Shown here: positions 1-8,037 of the stretch, piece by piece | Layout of the letters: each line of letters opens with the position of its first letter | Position numbering within the stretch: the first letter of the stretch is position 1 | From: Qipengyuania sphaerica | GTDB lineage: Bacteria; Pseudomonadota; Alphaproteobacteria; Sphingomonadales; Sphingomonadaceae | Length of the DNA stretch: 64,000 nt | Direction of reading: 5' to 3' | Assembly (NCBI RefSeq): GCF_019711595.1 | Contig: NZ_JAIGNR010000005.1 | Location: forward strand, 62,001 to 126,000 | Notes under the pieces: generated by a model | The model's input: the letters and a program-made list of their open reading frames with translations, nothing else | What the model was told of the DNA's origin: nothing | Database searches by the model: none | Translations under genes and position numbers: made by a program

Positions 1-233
1 CATGGCTGGTCGCCGCGATGCGCAATGCGGGCTACGTGCTGCTCGACTGCCAGTTCATGACCGAACACCTCGCCAGCATGGGCGCGGTGGCGATGCCGCA
101 GGCGGCCTATCTGGAGAAACTGTTCGCGGCTCAAGGCCAGCCGTCAGCGACCATCCCGCAAGCAGTGGCCGCAGCCAATGCTCACTCTTCGCCCGGGAAT
201 TCCATCGCGCAGGATTTGACCCAGACGTCGTAG
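1..233 (+). CDS. aat: Leucyl/phenylalanyl-tRNA--protein transferase, C-terminal part (cut by window edge)
   Basis: About 77 residues of the C-terminus are visible; the reading frame is open from base 3 and the start lies outside the window. The segment LLDCQFMTEHLASMGA followed by MPQAAYLEKL matches the conserved end of Aat, which moves Leu or Phe from aminoacyl-tRNA to N-terminal Lys/Arg of proteins, marking them for ClpS/ClpAP degradation. The last 17 codons overlap the end of the convergent DUF2155 gene. The assignment rests on the C-terminal motif only, since the catalytic core is not in view. Confidence 0.85.
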   Translation, partial: WLVAAMRNAGYVLLDCQFMTEHLASMGAVAMPQAAYLEKLFAAQGQPSATIPQAVAAANAHSSPGNSIAQDLTQTS

Positions 234-667
234 ATCGGGTGCTCGACCACGTTGATCGAGGGCTTGTTCTTGAACAGCCAGCCCGAGAAAACGCGGCGGA
301 AATCGCTTTCGCTCCCGCGCTCGCGCACGAGGACCTGGACGAAGGCGCCCTCGTCCTTTTCAAATTCCCACGGTGCGGTCCGCTCGCAGGCACGCAGGCG
401 GACGATGACATCGCCGACGCGTTGCTGTTCGCCAGGCTTCAGCTCGAGGTCCTGGCTGAGATTGTTGCGCTTGTTCAAAAGGCCGATCGTGGCGACGCGC
501 TCTTCCATCGGTGTGCCGATCCCTGCGTCTTCGGCAACCACCTCGGGCAGTTCGACATCCTGCAGCTCTTCGGGAATTTCGGTCTCGACCGCTTCGGGCG
601 CGGGCGGATCGTCCGAACAGGCGGCCAGCATCGCCAGTGGAAACAGCAGCGCGACCGCCCGGCTCAT
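182..667 (-). CDS. DUF2155 domain lipoprotein
   Basis: This 161-residue protein begins with a lipoprotein signal (hydrophobic stretch ending LAACSDD, lipobox Cys about residue 16), then an acidic linker rich in Glu/Pro/Val. The C-terminal half carries the DUF2155 hallmarks: the run RLRACERTAPWEFEKDEGAF, then FSGWLFKNKPSINVVEHP and YDVWVKSC. Homologues occur in alphaproteobacteria, often beside the NDUFA12-like gene as here (2-bp gap), but no molecular function is established. It is probably the last gene of a leftward recX-DUF192-NDUFA12-DUF2155 transcript. The ATG at 667 is chosen because it gives an intact signal peptide; longer in-frame extensions are Arg-rich and look non-coding. Confidence 0.85.
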   Translation of the reverse strand: MSRAVALLFPLAMLAACSDDPPAPEAVETEIPEELQDVELPEVVAEDAGIGTPMEERVATIGLLNKRNNLSQDLELKPGEQQRVGDVIVRLRACERTAPWEFEKDEGAFVQVLVRERGSESDFRRVFSGWLFKNKPSINVVEHPIYDVWVKSCAMEFPGEE

Positions 668-669
668 CG

Positions 670-1065
670 TCAGGCGTCCGGCGACCAGGCTTCGTAATCG
701 CCCACCGCAGCAGCGCGCTTGCCGCCCCGCTCCAGCGCACCCTGAGGGCGGTAGGCGGTGCCGGTGCCCGTTGCGTTGGGCGTATAGTCGGCTTCCCAGA
801 TGCGAGCGGGCGGAAGATTGCTCTCGGGCACGTCGTCGAAGGCTCCGTGCAGCCAGCCGTGCCATTCGCTCGGCACGCGGCTCGCATCGTTGACGCCTTC
901 GTAGATCACCCAGCGGCGTTCGCGCTGGCCTTTCTTGGGCTTGGAGCGGAAATAGGCATTGCCCTGTGCATCGGTGCCGACCTGTTCGCCGTTGCGCCAG
1001 CTCCAGAGGTGCGTCCCGATGGTCGCACCGTCCCACCATGTGAAGATTTTGCCGAGAAGACTCAT
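670..1065 (-). CDS. NADH:ubiquinone oxidoreductase NDUFA12-like subunit
   Basis: A 131-residue protein starting MSLLGKIFTWWDGATIGTHL, followed by the family signature (G-x-D-x-x-GN-x-YF, RWVIYEG, S-x-V-P-x-EWHGWLH) and ending in a short DY-x-x-W tail. This is the bacterial counterpart of the complex I accessory subunit NDUFA12 (B17.2), present in many alphaproteobacteria and thought to help complex I assembly. An alternative upstream ATG at 1101 would add 12 basic residues; the start at 1065 is preferred because the family begins at this point. It lies 51 bp after the DUF192 gene and 2 bp before DUF2155, all on the same strand. Confidence 0.9.
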   Translation of the reverse strand: MSLLGKIFTWWDGATIGTHLWSWRNGEQVGTDAQGNAYFRSKPKKGQRERRWVIYEGVNDASRVPSEWHGWLHGAFDDVPESNLPPARIWEADYTPNATGTGTAYRPQGALERGGKRAAAVGDYEAWSPDA

Positions 1066-1116
1066 GGCGGCGCGCCTAGCGGATTCGTGCGCGCGCGCCA
1101 AGCACCTGTTGCGCGC

Positions 1117-1575
1117 CTACCAACTCACCTGGTCGCCCGGCTCGATCCCGAGCTCGGCCGCGCGCCCGCCGGCCATCTCCAGCGTGGCGCTGCTCGATCC
1201 GACCGAGAAATACTGCTTGGGCGAATTGGGCTCGGCCATGGCGACGATGTTGGAGACCCGGCCATCGACACCGATGAAGACGATGTCGACCGGAAAGGTC
1301 GAATCCTTGGTCCAGAAAACCTGTGCGGTCTGCTCGCTATTGGGAAACAGCATTGCCTCGTTCGGCCCCAGGCCGTCGCGACCTTCGAGGCCCTTCGCCT
1401 GCGCCTCTTTCGTATCGGCGACTTCGGCATCGAGGACGTGCGAGCCGCTCTTCGAAACCACGGTAACCTGCGTCGTCTCAAGACCGGATTCCGATGTTGG
1501 AGCGGATTGGGCGTCGCAGCCTGCCAAGGCCAGCGCGGCGAGTGCCGCAATCAATCCAGAGCTTCTGCGACCCAT
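1117..1575 (-). CDS. DUF192 family lipoprotein
   Basis: A 152-residue protein with a lipoprotein signal (LAALALAGC, Cys about residue 20), followed by a compact DUF192 beta-barrel domain: EVADTKEAQAKGLEGRDGLG, MLFPNSEQTAQVFWTKDSTF, PVDIVFIGVDGRV, then AAELGIEPGDQV at the end. The family is widespread and small and its function is unknown. The gene's start overlaps the end of recX by 25 bp on the same strand, so the two are probably translationally linked. Confidence 0.88.
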   Translation of the reverse strand: MGRRSSGLIAALAALALAGCDAQSAPTSESGLETTQVTVVSKSGSHVLDAEVADTKEAQAKGLEGRDGLGPNEAMLFPNSEQTAQVFWTKDSTFPVDIVFIGVDGRVSNIVAMAEPNSPKQYFSVGSSSATLEMAGGRAAELGIEPGDQVSW

Positions 1576-2129
1576 TCTTCCAGCTCCCTTTCGCTATTTG
1601 CCTCGACCGCGCGGCGGGCGTGATCGAAGGAATGGCCCGCGCGCAGGATTGCGGCAAGCTGCTTTTCGCGGGCCTTGTGTGCCGCTTCGGGACCCTCGCC
1701 CACGGGCGCAATCCTGAAGGGGCCGAAGCGCCGCCGCCTCACGTAGGCGAACAGCGCCTCGCGCGCCTCCGCCTCGTCCGGCGCATTGGCAGCACGCACG
1801 CCCTCCCCAAGCCCATCGGCGCGCAGCTTCTCCTCGACCCGGCGCGCGCCATAGCCCCGCGCGAGCAGGCCGCCTGTCTTCATGCGGGCATAAGCCTCGT
1901 CATCGACGTAATTCTTCTCGGCAAAGCGCTGGACCAGACCGCCGATATCGGGCTCCCCTTCGCCATCCCAGCCGCGTTCGCGCAGCTTGCGTTTCAGGTA
2001 GAATTCGAGCTTGCCGGACGAGGTCGCGAACCGCGCGACATAATGCAGCGCGAGGTCGTTCAGCCGCGTGCGGTCGAGCGGTTTGGGCGTGCGACGAGTG
2101 CGCCTTCCTGTTGCATGACCATCAGCCAT
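1551..2129 (-). CDS. recX: Regulatory protein RecX
   Basis: A 192-residue, Arg-rich protein. After a basic N-terminus it has RLNDLALHYVARFATSSGKL, LKRKLRERGW, a segment reading AEKNYVDDEAYAR and LLARGYGARRVEEKLR, the helical repeats typical of RecX, which binds RecA filaments and modulates recombination and SOS induction. recA is not adjacent, which is common in this group. ATG 2129 is the first credible start; the open frame continues far upstream antisense to the acyl-AMP ligase, but that part is shadow sequence. Probably the first gene of the leftward four-gene run. Confidence 0.88.
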   Translation of the reverse strand: MADGHATGRRTRRTPKPLDRTRLNDLALHYVARFATSSGKLEFYLKRKLRERGWDGEGEPDIGGLVQRFAEKNYVDDEAYARMKTGGLLARGYGARRVEEKLRADGLGEGVRAANAPDEAEAREALFAYVRRRRFGPFRIAPVGEGPEAAHKAREKQLAAILRAGHSFDHARRAVEANSERELEEWVAEALD

Positions 2130-2258
2130 CGGCCATATTCGTGCCACAAACCTTGACGAATGGGAAAGATTGAAGACGAGCTGCCATTGGGAGGGCAGCC
2201 TAAATTCGCTTGAGGGTCGCCTACAAGGCACTGTTTTCAAAAGGTTCACAAGATAAAT

Positions 2259-3998
2259 ATGACCGACGCCGTTTTGACGCCGACGCCGAATGATTGCAGC
2301 CTGCCACGCCGCAGGAGCGATTTCGCGACCTTCAACGAGGCCATCGATTACGCCGCCAAGAGCGAAAAGGGCCTCAATTTTCACGACATGCGCGGCAATC
2401 TCGAACGCGCCTATCCTTTCTCCGAAATGCGCGAGGATGCGCTGAAGCTGGCCTATGTCATGAAGGCCTATGGCATCGGGAAGGATGACCGCGTCGCGCT
2501 GGTCGCCGAAACCAGCCCCGAGTTCGCCGCATTGTTCTGCGCCTGCATCTATGCCGGCGCGTGGCCCGTGCCGCTGCCGCTGCCGACCACTTTCGGCGGC
2601 AAGGACAGCTATATCGACCAGCTCAAGGTCCAGCTGGCCAGCAGCGATCCGAAGATCCTCATCTATCCGCCCGACATCGCCGAGATGGCCAAGGCCGCGG
2701 CCGACAACCAGGGCTGCGACGGCGAAAGCTGGGATGTTTTTGCGCAGCGCGATGGGCCGCAGTGCGAGCTTCCCGAAGCCAGCCCCGACGATATCAGCTA
2801 TCTGCAATATTCCAGCGGCTCGACCCGCTTCCCGACCGGCGTCGCGGTGACCCACGAGGCGCTGCTGCATAACCTTTTCGGCCATTCCACAGGCGTGGAC
2901 CTCGGTGAAAACGACCGCGTGGTCAGCTGGCTGCCGTGGTACCATGACATGGGCCTCGTCGGCTGCTTCCTCTCGCCGATCGCGAACCAGGCTTCGGTCG
3001 ATTACATCAAGACCGAACATTTCGCGCGTCGCCCACTCGCATGGCTCGACCTCATCAGCCGCAACCAGGGCAACACGCTCAGCTATTCGCCGACTTTCGG
3101 CTACGATATTTGCGCACGCCGCATTTCCAGCCAGAGCCATGTGTCGGAACGCTTCGACCTCTCGCGCTGGCGCACTGCGGGCAATGGCGCGGACATGATC
3201 CGCCCCGACGTGATGCAGAATTTCGTCAACGCCTTTGCCGAAGCGGGATTCAAGGCATCGGCCTTCACCCCCAGCTACGGCCTCGCCGAAGCGACGCTGG
3301 CGGTCACCGTCATGCCCCCGGGCGAAGGCATCCGTGTCGAACTGGTCGAGGAAGAGCGCCTTTCGGGCCGTCCGCGCGACCTGTCGAAACCTGCCCGCTA
3401 CCGCGCCATCGTCAACTGCGGCAAGGCGCTCCCGGGCATGGAAGTGGAAATCCGCGGCGAGAACGGCGACATTCGCGGCGACCACCAGATCGGCAAGGTC
3501 TGGTGCCGCGGCAAGAGCGTGATGCACTCCTATTTCCGTAACGAGGAAGCCACCAGCGATTGCCTGGTAGACGGCTGGCTCGATACGGGCGACATGGGCT
3601 ATCTCGCCGATGGCTACCTGTTCATCGTCGGCCGGGCGAAGGACATGATCATCATCAACGGCAAGAACCTCTGGCCGCAGGATATCGAATGGGCGGTCGA
3701 GCAGCTGCCCGGCTTCAATCACGGCGACATCGCCGCCTTCTCGATCGACACGCCCGATGGCGAGGAGGCTCCTGCCGTACTCGTCCACTGCCGCGTTTCC
3801 GAGCCCGAAGAGCGGATCAAGCTACGCGAACAGATCGCCGACAAGGTCCGCGGGGTGACCGGAATGAGCTGTGTGGTCGAACTCGTACCGCCGCGCACCT
3901 TGCCGCGCACCAGCTCGGGCAAGCTCAGCCGCGCCAAGGCAAAGCGGCTTTACCTGTCGGGCGAAATCCAGCCGATCGAGTTGGAGATGGCTGCCTGA
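2259..3998 (+). CDS. Fatty acyl-AMP ligase (FAAL-type adenylating enzyme)
   Basis: A 579-residue ANL-superfamily enzyme. The adenylation loop is YSSGSTRFPTGVAVTH around residue 186; WLPWYHDMGLVG, the aromatic/Gly motif SYGLAEATLAVT, DGWLDTGDMGYL near 438 and GRAKDMIIINGKNLWPQDIE near 460 follow in order. The Arg-Phe-Pro-x-Gly form of the phosphate loop and the FAAL-style GKNLWPQDIE segment favour a ligase that makes acyl-adenylates for transfer to an acyl carrier protein rather than to CoA. No ACP, PKS or NRPS gene is nearby, so the acceptor is unknown. It stands alone on the + strand, divergent from recX. Confidence 0.9.
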   Translation: MTDAVLTPTPNDCSLPRRRSDFATFNEAIDYAAKSEKGLNFHDMRGNLERAYPFSEMREDALKLAYVMKAYGIGKDDRVALVAETSPEFAALFCACIYAGAWPVPLPLPTTFGGKDSYIDQLKVQLASSDPKILIYPPDIAEMAKAAADNQGCDGESWDVFAQRDGPQCELPEASPDDISYLQYSSGSTRFPTGVAVTHEALLHNLFGHSTGVDLGENDRVVSWLPWYHDMGLVGCFLSPIANQASVDYIKTEHFARRPLAWLDLISRNQGNTLSYSPTFGYDICARRISSQSHVSERFDLSRWRTAGNGADMIRPDVMQNFVNAFAEAGFKASAFTPSYGLAEATLAVTVMPPGEGIRVELVEEERLSGRPRDLSKPARYRAIVNCGKALPGMEVEIRGENGDIRGDHQIGKVWCRGKSVMHSYFRNEEATSDCLVDGWLDTGDMGYLADGYLFIVGRAKDMIIINGKNLWPQDIEWAVEQLPGFNHGDIAAFSIDTPDGEEAPAVLVHCRVSEPEERIKLREQIADKVRGVTGMSCVVELVPPRTLPRTSSGKLSRAKAKRLYLSGEIQPIELEMAA

Positions 3999-4094
3999 CG
4001 CGCGGACTGTTTCTGCGGGGCAACTATAACATTTAGCAAAATCAGCGCCTTCGCCATTCGTCGCGGGAATCCGCTCAATTCGTCCGAGAATGGC

Positions 4095-4119
4095 GGAACT
4101 CCGCGATTTTCTTGACGTT
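4095..4119 (+). promoter_or_regulatory. EcfG-type general stress promoter
   Basis: GGAAC at 4095-4099 and CGTT at 4116-4119 are separated by exactly 16 bp. This is the core promoter of the alphaproteobacterial general stress sigma factor EcfG (GGAAC-N16/17-CGTT, known from this family). It sits 47 bp upstream of the response-regulator start codon at 4166, with a transcription start expected near 4126. The match was read by eye; no statistics were run. Confidence 0.7.
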
Positions 4120-4165
4120 TGGTCATCATGCTACGCGGGTCGCCCAATTATTTCGCGTTATTGCC

Positions 4166-4534
4166 ATGATGAAGAAACTGCCTGGGAAACGGGTTCTGAT
4201 CGTGGAGGACAACCCTCTCCTCGCCTATGACTTAAAAGACTTGCTGGCCGATGTCGGAGTTCACAGCGTGGGCCCGGCTTTCGACCTTGCTTCCGGACTC
4301 AAACTTGCACGCGAGGGGCCGCTCGATGCGGCGTTGCTCGACATCAATCTCGGAAACGAAATGGTCTGGCCATTGGCGGGCGAGCTTCGCCAACTCGGAG
4401 TGCCGGTCATTTTCATAAGTGCCGAATGCACGCTGCGAGACTTCCCGCCGGAGTTCAAGAAATTGCTTTGTTTGGAAAAGCCGGCCACCAACGATCTTAT
4501 TCTCGAGAGTCTGGCGGAGGCCGTCGCGGCCTAA
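4166..4534 (+). CDS. Single-domain response regulator
   Basis: A 122-residue protein that is only a receiver domain. It has the acidic pair in VLIVEDNPLLA, the phospho-acceptor Asp about residue 59 in ALLDINLG, a Thr/Ser-position Ser in FISAE and the conserved Lys about 105 in LEKPA. There is no DNA-binding or sigma-like output domain, so it is not PhyR; it probably acts as a phosphate relay or sink or by protein contact. It ends 12 bp from the convergent PAS-HWE kinase, a plausible partner. Its promoter is of EcfG type, suggesting feedback within the general stress response. ATG 4166 (Met-Met-Lys-Lys) is preferred over 4112, which lies upstream of the predicted transcription start. Confidence 0.85.
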   Translation: MMKKLPGKRVLIVEDNPLLAYDLKDLLADVGVHSVGPAFDLASGLKLAREGPLDAALLDINLGNEMVWPLAGELRQLGVPVIFISAECTLRDFPPEFKKLLCLEKPATNDLILESLAEAVAA

Positions 4535-4546
4535 AGTTTGTTCCCG

Positions 4547-5548
4547 TCAGTCCAGCGTGCGCAGATAGAAACGGATCGACGGCCCGTTCTTGTGCCATTC
4601 GACACTCGCCGGTGCATCGCCGGTCGAGCCGATCCTCTCGACCAGCAGCATTCCCGAACCAAGTTTTTCGGGTTGCGGAAGCGGTTTGCCAATGTCTTCG
4701 TGCCAGTGAAGGCACAGAGAACGGCCCTTCATCAGGCCCGAAAGGGTGATCTTGCCCTTGTCGTTGCTAAGCGCACCATATTTGAGCGCATTGGTTTGCA
4801 ACTCGCCGAGGATCAGCGCCAGTTGCTGCACAGCATCGTCGCCCAGGCGTACGTCGGGTATGGATAGCAATTCGATCGCATCCCCCGCGCCGCTTGCGCC
4901 GAGCACTTGCCGAAGAGCTTCGAACGCAGTGACCGGCTCATCGCGGTGGACGGTGAGCAAATCCTGTGCGCGGGCAAGTGCGAGCAGCTTCTGTTCGAGC
5001 TTGCCGACCAATTCCTTCGCCGTATCGGTGTGGCGCGCCAGCAGTTTCGCAACCGAGCCAACGACCGCCAACTGGTTCTTGAGCCGGTGCCGCATCTCGC
5101 GGGCAACGCTTTCTGCGAGATCCGCATCACGTTCGGCTTCCTCGCGGCGCAACTGGTCGCTGAGCCGACGGTTCATGTAATCCGTCACGTCGCGCATGGT
5201 GACGAGGACATGGGCCAACTCGCCAGACGAATCCATGACCGGTGCGACGCTTACGTCCCACCAATGCGAGTGGCCCGACGTGGTCGGACAGAAGGCTTCG
5301 AACCGGCTACGCTGTCCGCGAACCGCTTTGTCGAATGCCGTTTTCACTTTCTTGTGCGCGTCATCGGGCCAGAATTCGACCCAGGGCTTGCCGGCGACAG
5401 TCTCGAAATCATCGACCTCAAGCGCCTCTCGCGCATGGGCATTCATATATTCGAGTTCGCTGGTCGGGCTGAGCAGCTGGATACAATCCTGCGACTGATC
5501 GAGGATCGCCGCGAGGACGACCTGCGATTCATCCGCCAATTGTGTCAT
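4547..5548 (-). CDS. PAS domain HWE-family sensor histidine kinase
   Basis: A soluble 333-residue kinase with no membrane segment. A PAS domain (about residues 10-125, LDQSQDCIQLLS through APVMDSSGELAHVLVTMRDV) is followed by the dimerisation helix with the H-box MRHRLKNQLAVVGS (phospho-His about 154), an N-box LILGELQTNALKYGAL and the diagnostic LHWHE motif that gives the HWE family its name. HWE/HisKA_2 kinases often control the PhyR-NepR-EcfG stress cascade. ATG 5548 is chosen because it follows a GGA-containing ribosome-site-like stretch; 5617 would add 23 non-conserved residues. It faces the single-domain response regulator tail to tail. Confidence 0.88.
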   Translation of the reverse strand: MTQLADESQVVLAAILDQSQDCIQLLSPTSELEYMNAHAREALEVDDFETVAGKPWVEFWPDDAHKKVKTAFDKAVRGQRSRFEAFCPTTSGHSHWWDVSVAPVMDSSGELAHVLVTMRDVTDYMNRRLSDQLRREEAERDADLAESVAREMRHRLKNQLAVVGSVAKLLARHTDTAKELVGKLEQKLLALARAQDLLTVHRDEPVTAFEALRQVLGASGAGDAIELLSIPDVRLGDDAVQQLALILGELQTNALKYGALSNDKGKITLSGLMKGRSLCLHWHEDIGKPLPQPEKLGSGMLLVERIGSTGDAPASVEWHKNGPSIRFYLRTLD

Positions 5549-5664
5549 AAATCCGCTGGACACCAGAATTCCCCGTCCGCGTTGACGCGACCCATCGCGT
5601 TGCGACTCTGCTAACACAAAAAACCTTTATTTCCGAATCATTTAAGCGAAGCTTCCGGAGAGCC

Positions 5665-5693
5665 TTGAAGATCGCGTCTTAGCTACCTAATAC
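5665..5693 (+). promoter_or_regulatory. Sigma-70-like promoter for telA
   Basis: TTGAAG (5665-5670) and TAATAC (5688-5693) are separated by 17 bp, a good housekeeping promoter match. It lies 35 bp upstream of the telA start codon, which is preceded by a CGGAGGA ribosome-binding site. Confidence 0.55.
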
Positions 5694-5727
5694 AGATACA
5701 GGATTCACACGGAGGATTTCGCCCGTC

Positions 5728-6975
5728 ATGAGTGATGCAAAACCGCAGGCAGACACCGCCAGCGCGCCCAAAACGGCTCCCACCACGACGGCGGCTCCGC
5801 CCGAGTTCGACCTCACCCCGCCCGATCCCGTTCCGGCAATCTCGGCAGAGAAGGCTGCGGGCCTCGTTCCGGTCTCCGAAGAGGTCAAGAGCAAGCTCGA
5901 AACAAAGGTCGACAGCTTCGTCGCCGACCTGATCGCGCAGGATGCGAATTCGCCGGAATTCGGCAAGAAGGTCGACCAGCTGACCAACATGGGCCGCAAG
6001 GAAATCATGGCGGCGGCCGGCATGTCCAACCGCTTCCTCGACCGTCCGGTGCGCGCGATGGACAAGGACGAAGGCGTGGGCGCGAACCTTGCCGAACTGC
6101 GCCGCGTCGTCGAAGATCTCGATCCGGGCAAGCGCGGCAAGCTTTCGGGCACGCGCAAGTTCCTCGGCATCATTCCCTTCGGCAACAAGCTGACGAATTA
6201 TTTCCGCAGCTACCAGAGCGCGCAGACGCATATCCAGTCGATCCTGCTCAACCTGTCGAGCGGCAAGGACGAGCTGATCATGGACAATGCCGCGATCGAC
6301 GTCGAACGGCAGAAGCTGTGGGAAGCGATGGGCAACCTCGAGCAGATGATCCACATCTCCAACACGCTCGACGCCAAGCTGGAGGAAAAGGCCGCCGAAC
6401 TCGACGCGACCGATCCGGCCAAGGCCAAGGCGGTGCGCGAGACGGCGCTTTTCTATGTCCGCCAGCGCACGCAGGACCTGCTCACCCAGATGGCAGTGAG
6501 CGTGCAGGGCTACCTCGCGCTCGACCTGGTCAAGAAGAACAATGTCGAGCTGGTAAAGGGTGTGGACCGCGCCAGCACCACCACTGTCGGTGCGCTGCGT
6601 ACGGCGGTAACCGTCGCCGAGGCCATGACCAACCAGCGCCTCGTGCTCGGCCAGATCACCGCGCTCAACGAGACGACGTCGGGCATCATCGATTCCACCA
6701 GCACCATGCTGCGCGAGCAGACCGGCAAGATCCACGAGCAGGCCGCCGCCAGCACGATCCCCTTGGAAACGCTGCAGCGGGCCTTCCAGAATATCTACGA
6801 TACGATGGACGAGGTCGACGACTTCAAGGTCCGCGCGCTCGAAAGCATGAAGCAGACCGTCACGGTCCTGTCCGACGAAGTCGAGAAGTCGAAAGGCTAT
6901 ATCGCCCGCGCCGAAGGGCAGGCACAGGCGCAGAAGCAGGTTGCCGAAAGCGGCCTGTTGAGCATCGAGGGCTAG
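5728..6975 (+). CDS. telA: Toxic anion resistance protein, TelA/KlaA family
   Basis: A 415-residue, largely helical protein. After a Pro/Ala/Thr-rich N-terminal tail (about 45 residues) the family core begins at KSKLETKVDSFVADL and continues with the conserved segment KRGKLSGTRKFLGIIPFGNKL, long coiled-coil-prone helices, and a C-terminal part with VEKSKGYIARAEGQAQAQK. TelA proteins were named from tellurite resistance determinants, but their biochemical role is unknown. The next gene encodes a membrane protein of the type often paired with TelA (XpaC-like), starting 4 bp downstream, so the pair is probably co-translated. Confidence 0.9.
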   Translation: MSDAKPQADTASAPKTAPTTTAAPPEFDLTPPDPVPAISAEKAAGLVPVSEEVKSKLETKVDSFVADLIAQDANSPEFGKKVDQLTNMGRKEIMAAAGMSNRFLDRPVRAMDKDEGVGANLAELRRVVEDLDPGKRGKLSGTRKFLGIIPFGNKLTNYFRSYQSAQTHIQSILLNLSSGKDELIMDNAAIDVERQKLWEAMGNLEQMIHISNTLDAKLEEKAAELDATDPAKAKAVRETALFYVRQRTQDLLTQMAVSVQGYLALDLVKKNNVELVKGVDRASTTTVGALRTAVTVAEAMTNQRLVLGQITALNETTSGIIDSTSTMLREQTGKIHEQAAASTIPLETLQRAFQNIYDTMDEVDDFKVRALESMKQTVTVLSDEVEKSKGYIARAEGQAQAQKQVAESGLLSIEG

Positions 6976-6979
6976 GACC

Positions 6980-7735
6980 TTGGGCGAACTCACCCGCGAT
7001 AGCGACCGGATAATCGAGGACGCACGCCGCGTGCGTGACGACAACCGTTCCGGCGGGCGTCATCGCCGCGCGGGATCGATCGGTGCAGGCTCCGCCAGCC
7101 TCAAGTCCAAGCATCTGACGAAGAAGCTGGTCCAGCTGGCGATCGGCTTCGTCGGCATCCTGATCGCGGCAGGTGTTGCCGGGGCGATCCTCAACGGCAT
7201 CGGTTTCTGGGGCGTCATGATCACCTTCCTCGTGATGGTCCTGCTGTTCGGCGGCGTGCTCTCGCAGAAGGTCAAGGTTCCCGCGCGGGCAGACATCAAC
7301 AAGGGCAATGTCCAGCAGATGGTAGGCCGCACCGAGCTGTGGCTTGAAAGCCAGGCCCCTTCCCTGCCCCCTCCGGCCGCGCGCATCGTCAACGACATGG
7401 GCGTACAGCTCGACGCGCTCGGCCTGCAGCTCGAAGGGGTCGACCAGAACCATCCCAAGGCGCGCGAAGTGCGCAGCCTCGTCGGCGAACAGCTGCCCGA
7501 GATGATCGAAAGCTATCGCCGGATCCCAGCGCATATGCGGAGCGAAGAGCGCGCCGGGTCGACACCCGACCAGCAACTTACCGAGAGCCTCGGCAAGATC
7601 AGCGGCGAGATCGATTCCATTACCCGCCAGCTGGCCGAAGGCTCGCTCGACGACCTCGCGATCAAGCATCGCTATCTCGACTACAAGTTCGGCAGCGGGG
7701 CCGAAACCAGCCCCCAATTGGAGCATAAGGACTGA
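6980..7735 (+). CDS. XpaC-like two-TM membrane protein linked to TelA
   Basis: A 251-residue protein with a charged N-terminus, two adjacent hydrophobic segments (about residues 48-95: VQLAIGFVGILIAAGVAGAI and a following WGVMITFLVMVLLFGGVL) and a cytoplasmic helical C-terminal domain (LDALGLQLEGVDQNHPKARE, EMIESYRRIPAHMR, LGKISGEIDSITRQLAEGSL). This layout matches the XpaC family that accompanies telA in many bacteria; the XpaC name comes from a phosphatase-like screen and does not define a function. The start is TTG at 6980, since no ATG fits; a GAGGGC stretch in the telA end can serve as ribosome site. Its stop codon overlaps the start of the next gene. Confidence 0.75.
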   Translation: MGELTRDSDRIIEDARRVRDDNRSGGRHRRAGSIGAGSASLKSKHLTKKLVQLAIGFVGILIAAGVAGAILNGIGFWGVMITFLVMVLLFGGVLSQKVKVPARADINKGNVQQMVGRTELWLESQAPSLPPPAARIVNDMGVQLDALGLQLEGVDQNHPKAREVRSLVGEQLPEMIESYRRIPAHMRSEERAGSTPDQQLTESLGKISGEIDSITRQLAEGSLDDLAIKHRYLDYKFGSGAETSPQLEHKD

Positions 7736-8037
7736 TGCGCGTTCCCCTCCAGCATAATCTCGGCAAGGAGGAGGTGCGCCGCCGCCTTCATGCACGCAGC
7801 CACGAGATCGGCGACGCGATCCCGGGCGGGATGGCAGACGTCACCACGAGCTGGCCGAACGAGGACTGCATGGCCTTGGATATCAAGGCGATGGGCAACG
7901 TCACCCGTGCCCAGGTGTTGATCGAGGATACGCAGGTGGTCTTCGAAATCGACCTGCCGCCGGCGCTGTCCTTCGTTGAGCCGATCGTTGCCGGGGCCAT
8001 CCGCAAGAAGGGCCAGAAGCTGCTCGAGCAAAAATAG
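7735..8037 (+). CDS. Polyhydroxyalkanoic acid system family protein
   Basis: A 100-residue protein resembling the small family annotated as polyhydroxyalkanoic acid system (PHA granule region) proteins: an N-terminal helix LGKEEVRRRLHARS, then a beta-rich segment (CMALDIKAMGNVTRAQVLIE, VVFEIDLPPAL) and a C-terminal helix FVEPIVAGAIRKKGQKLLEQK. The family link is by sequence pattern; involvement in PHA metabolism is inferred from the family name, and no PHA synthase or phasin is in this window. Its ATG shares a base with the preceding stop (TGATG), so it belongs to the telA operon. Confidence 0.75.
   Translation: MRVPLQHNLGKEEVRRRLHARSHEIGDAIPGGMADVTTSWPNEDCMALDIKAMGNVTRAQVLIEDTQVVFEIDLPPALSFVEPIVAGAIRKKGQKLLEQK

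Noticed and set aside
1551-3788. 745-residue minus-strand frame covering recX and extending under the acyl-AMP ligase
   Set aside because: Only the last 192 residues match a real protein (RecX); the rest is antisense to the ligase.
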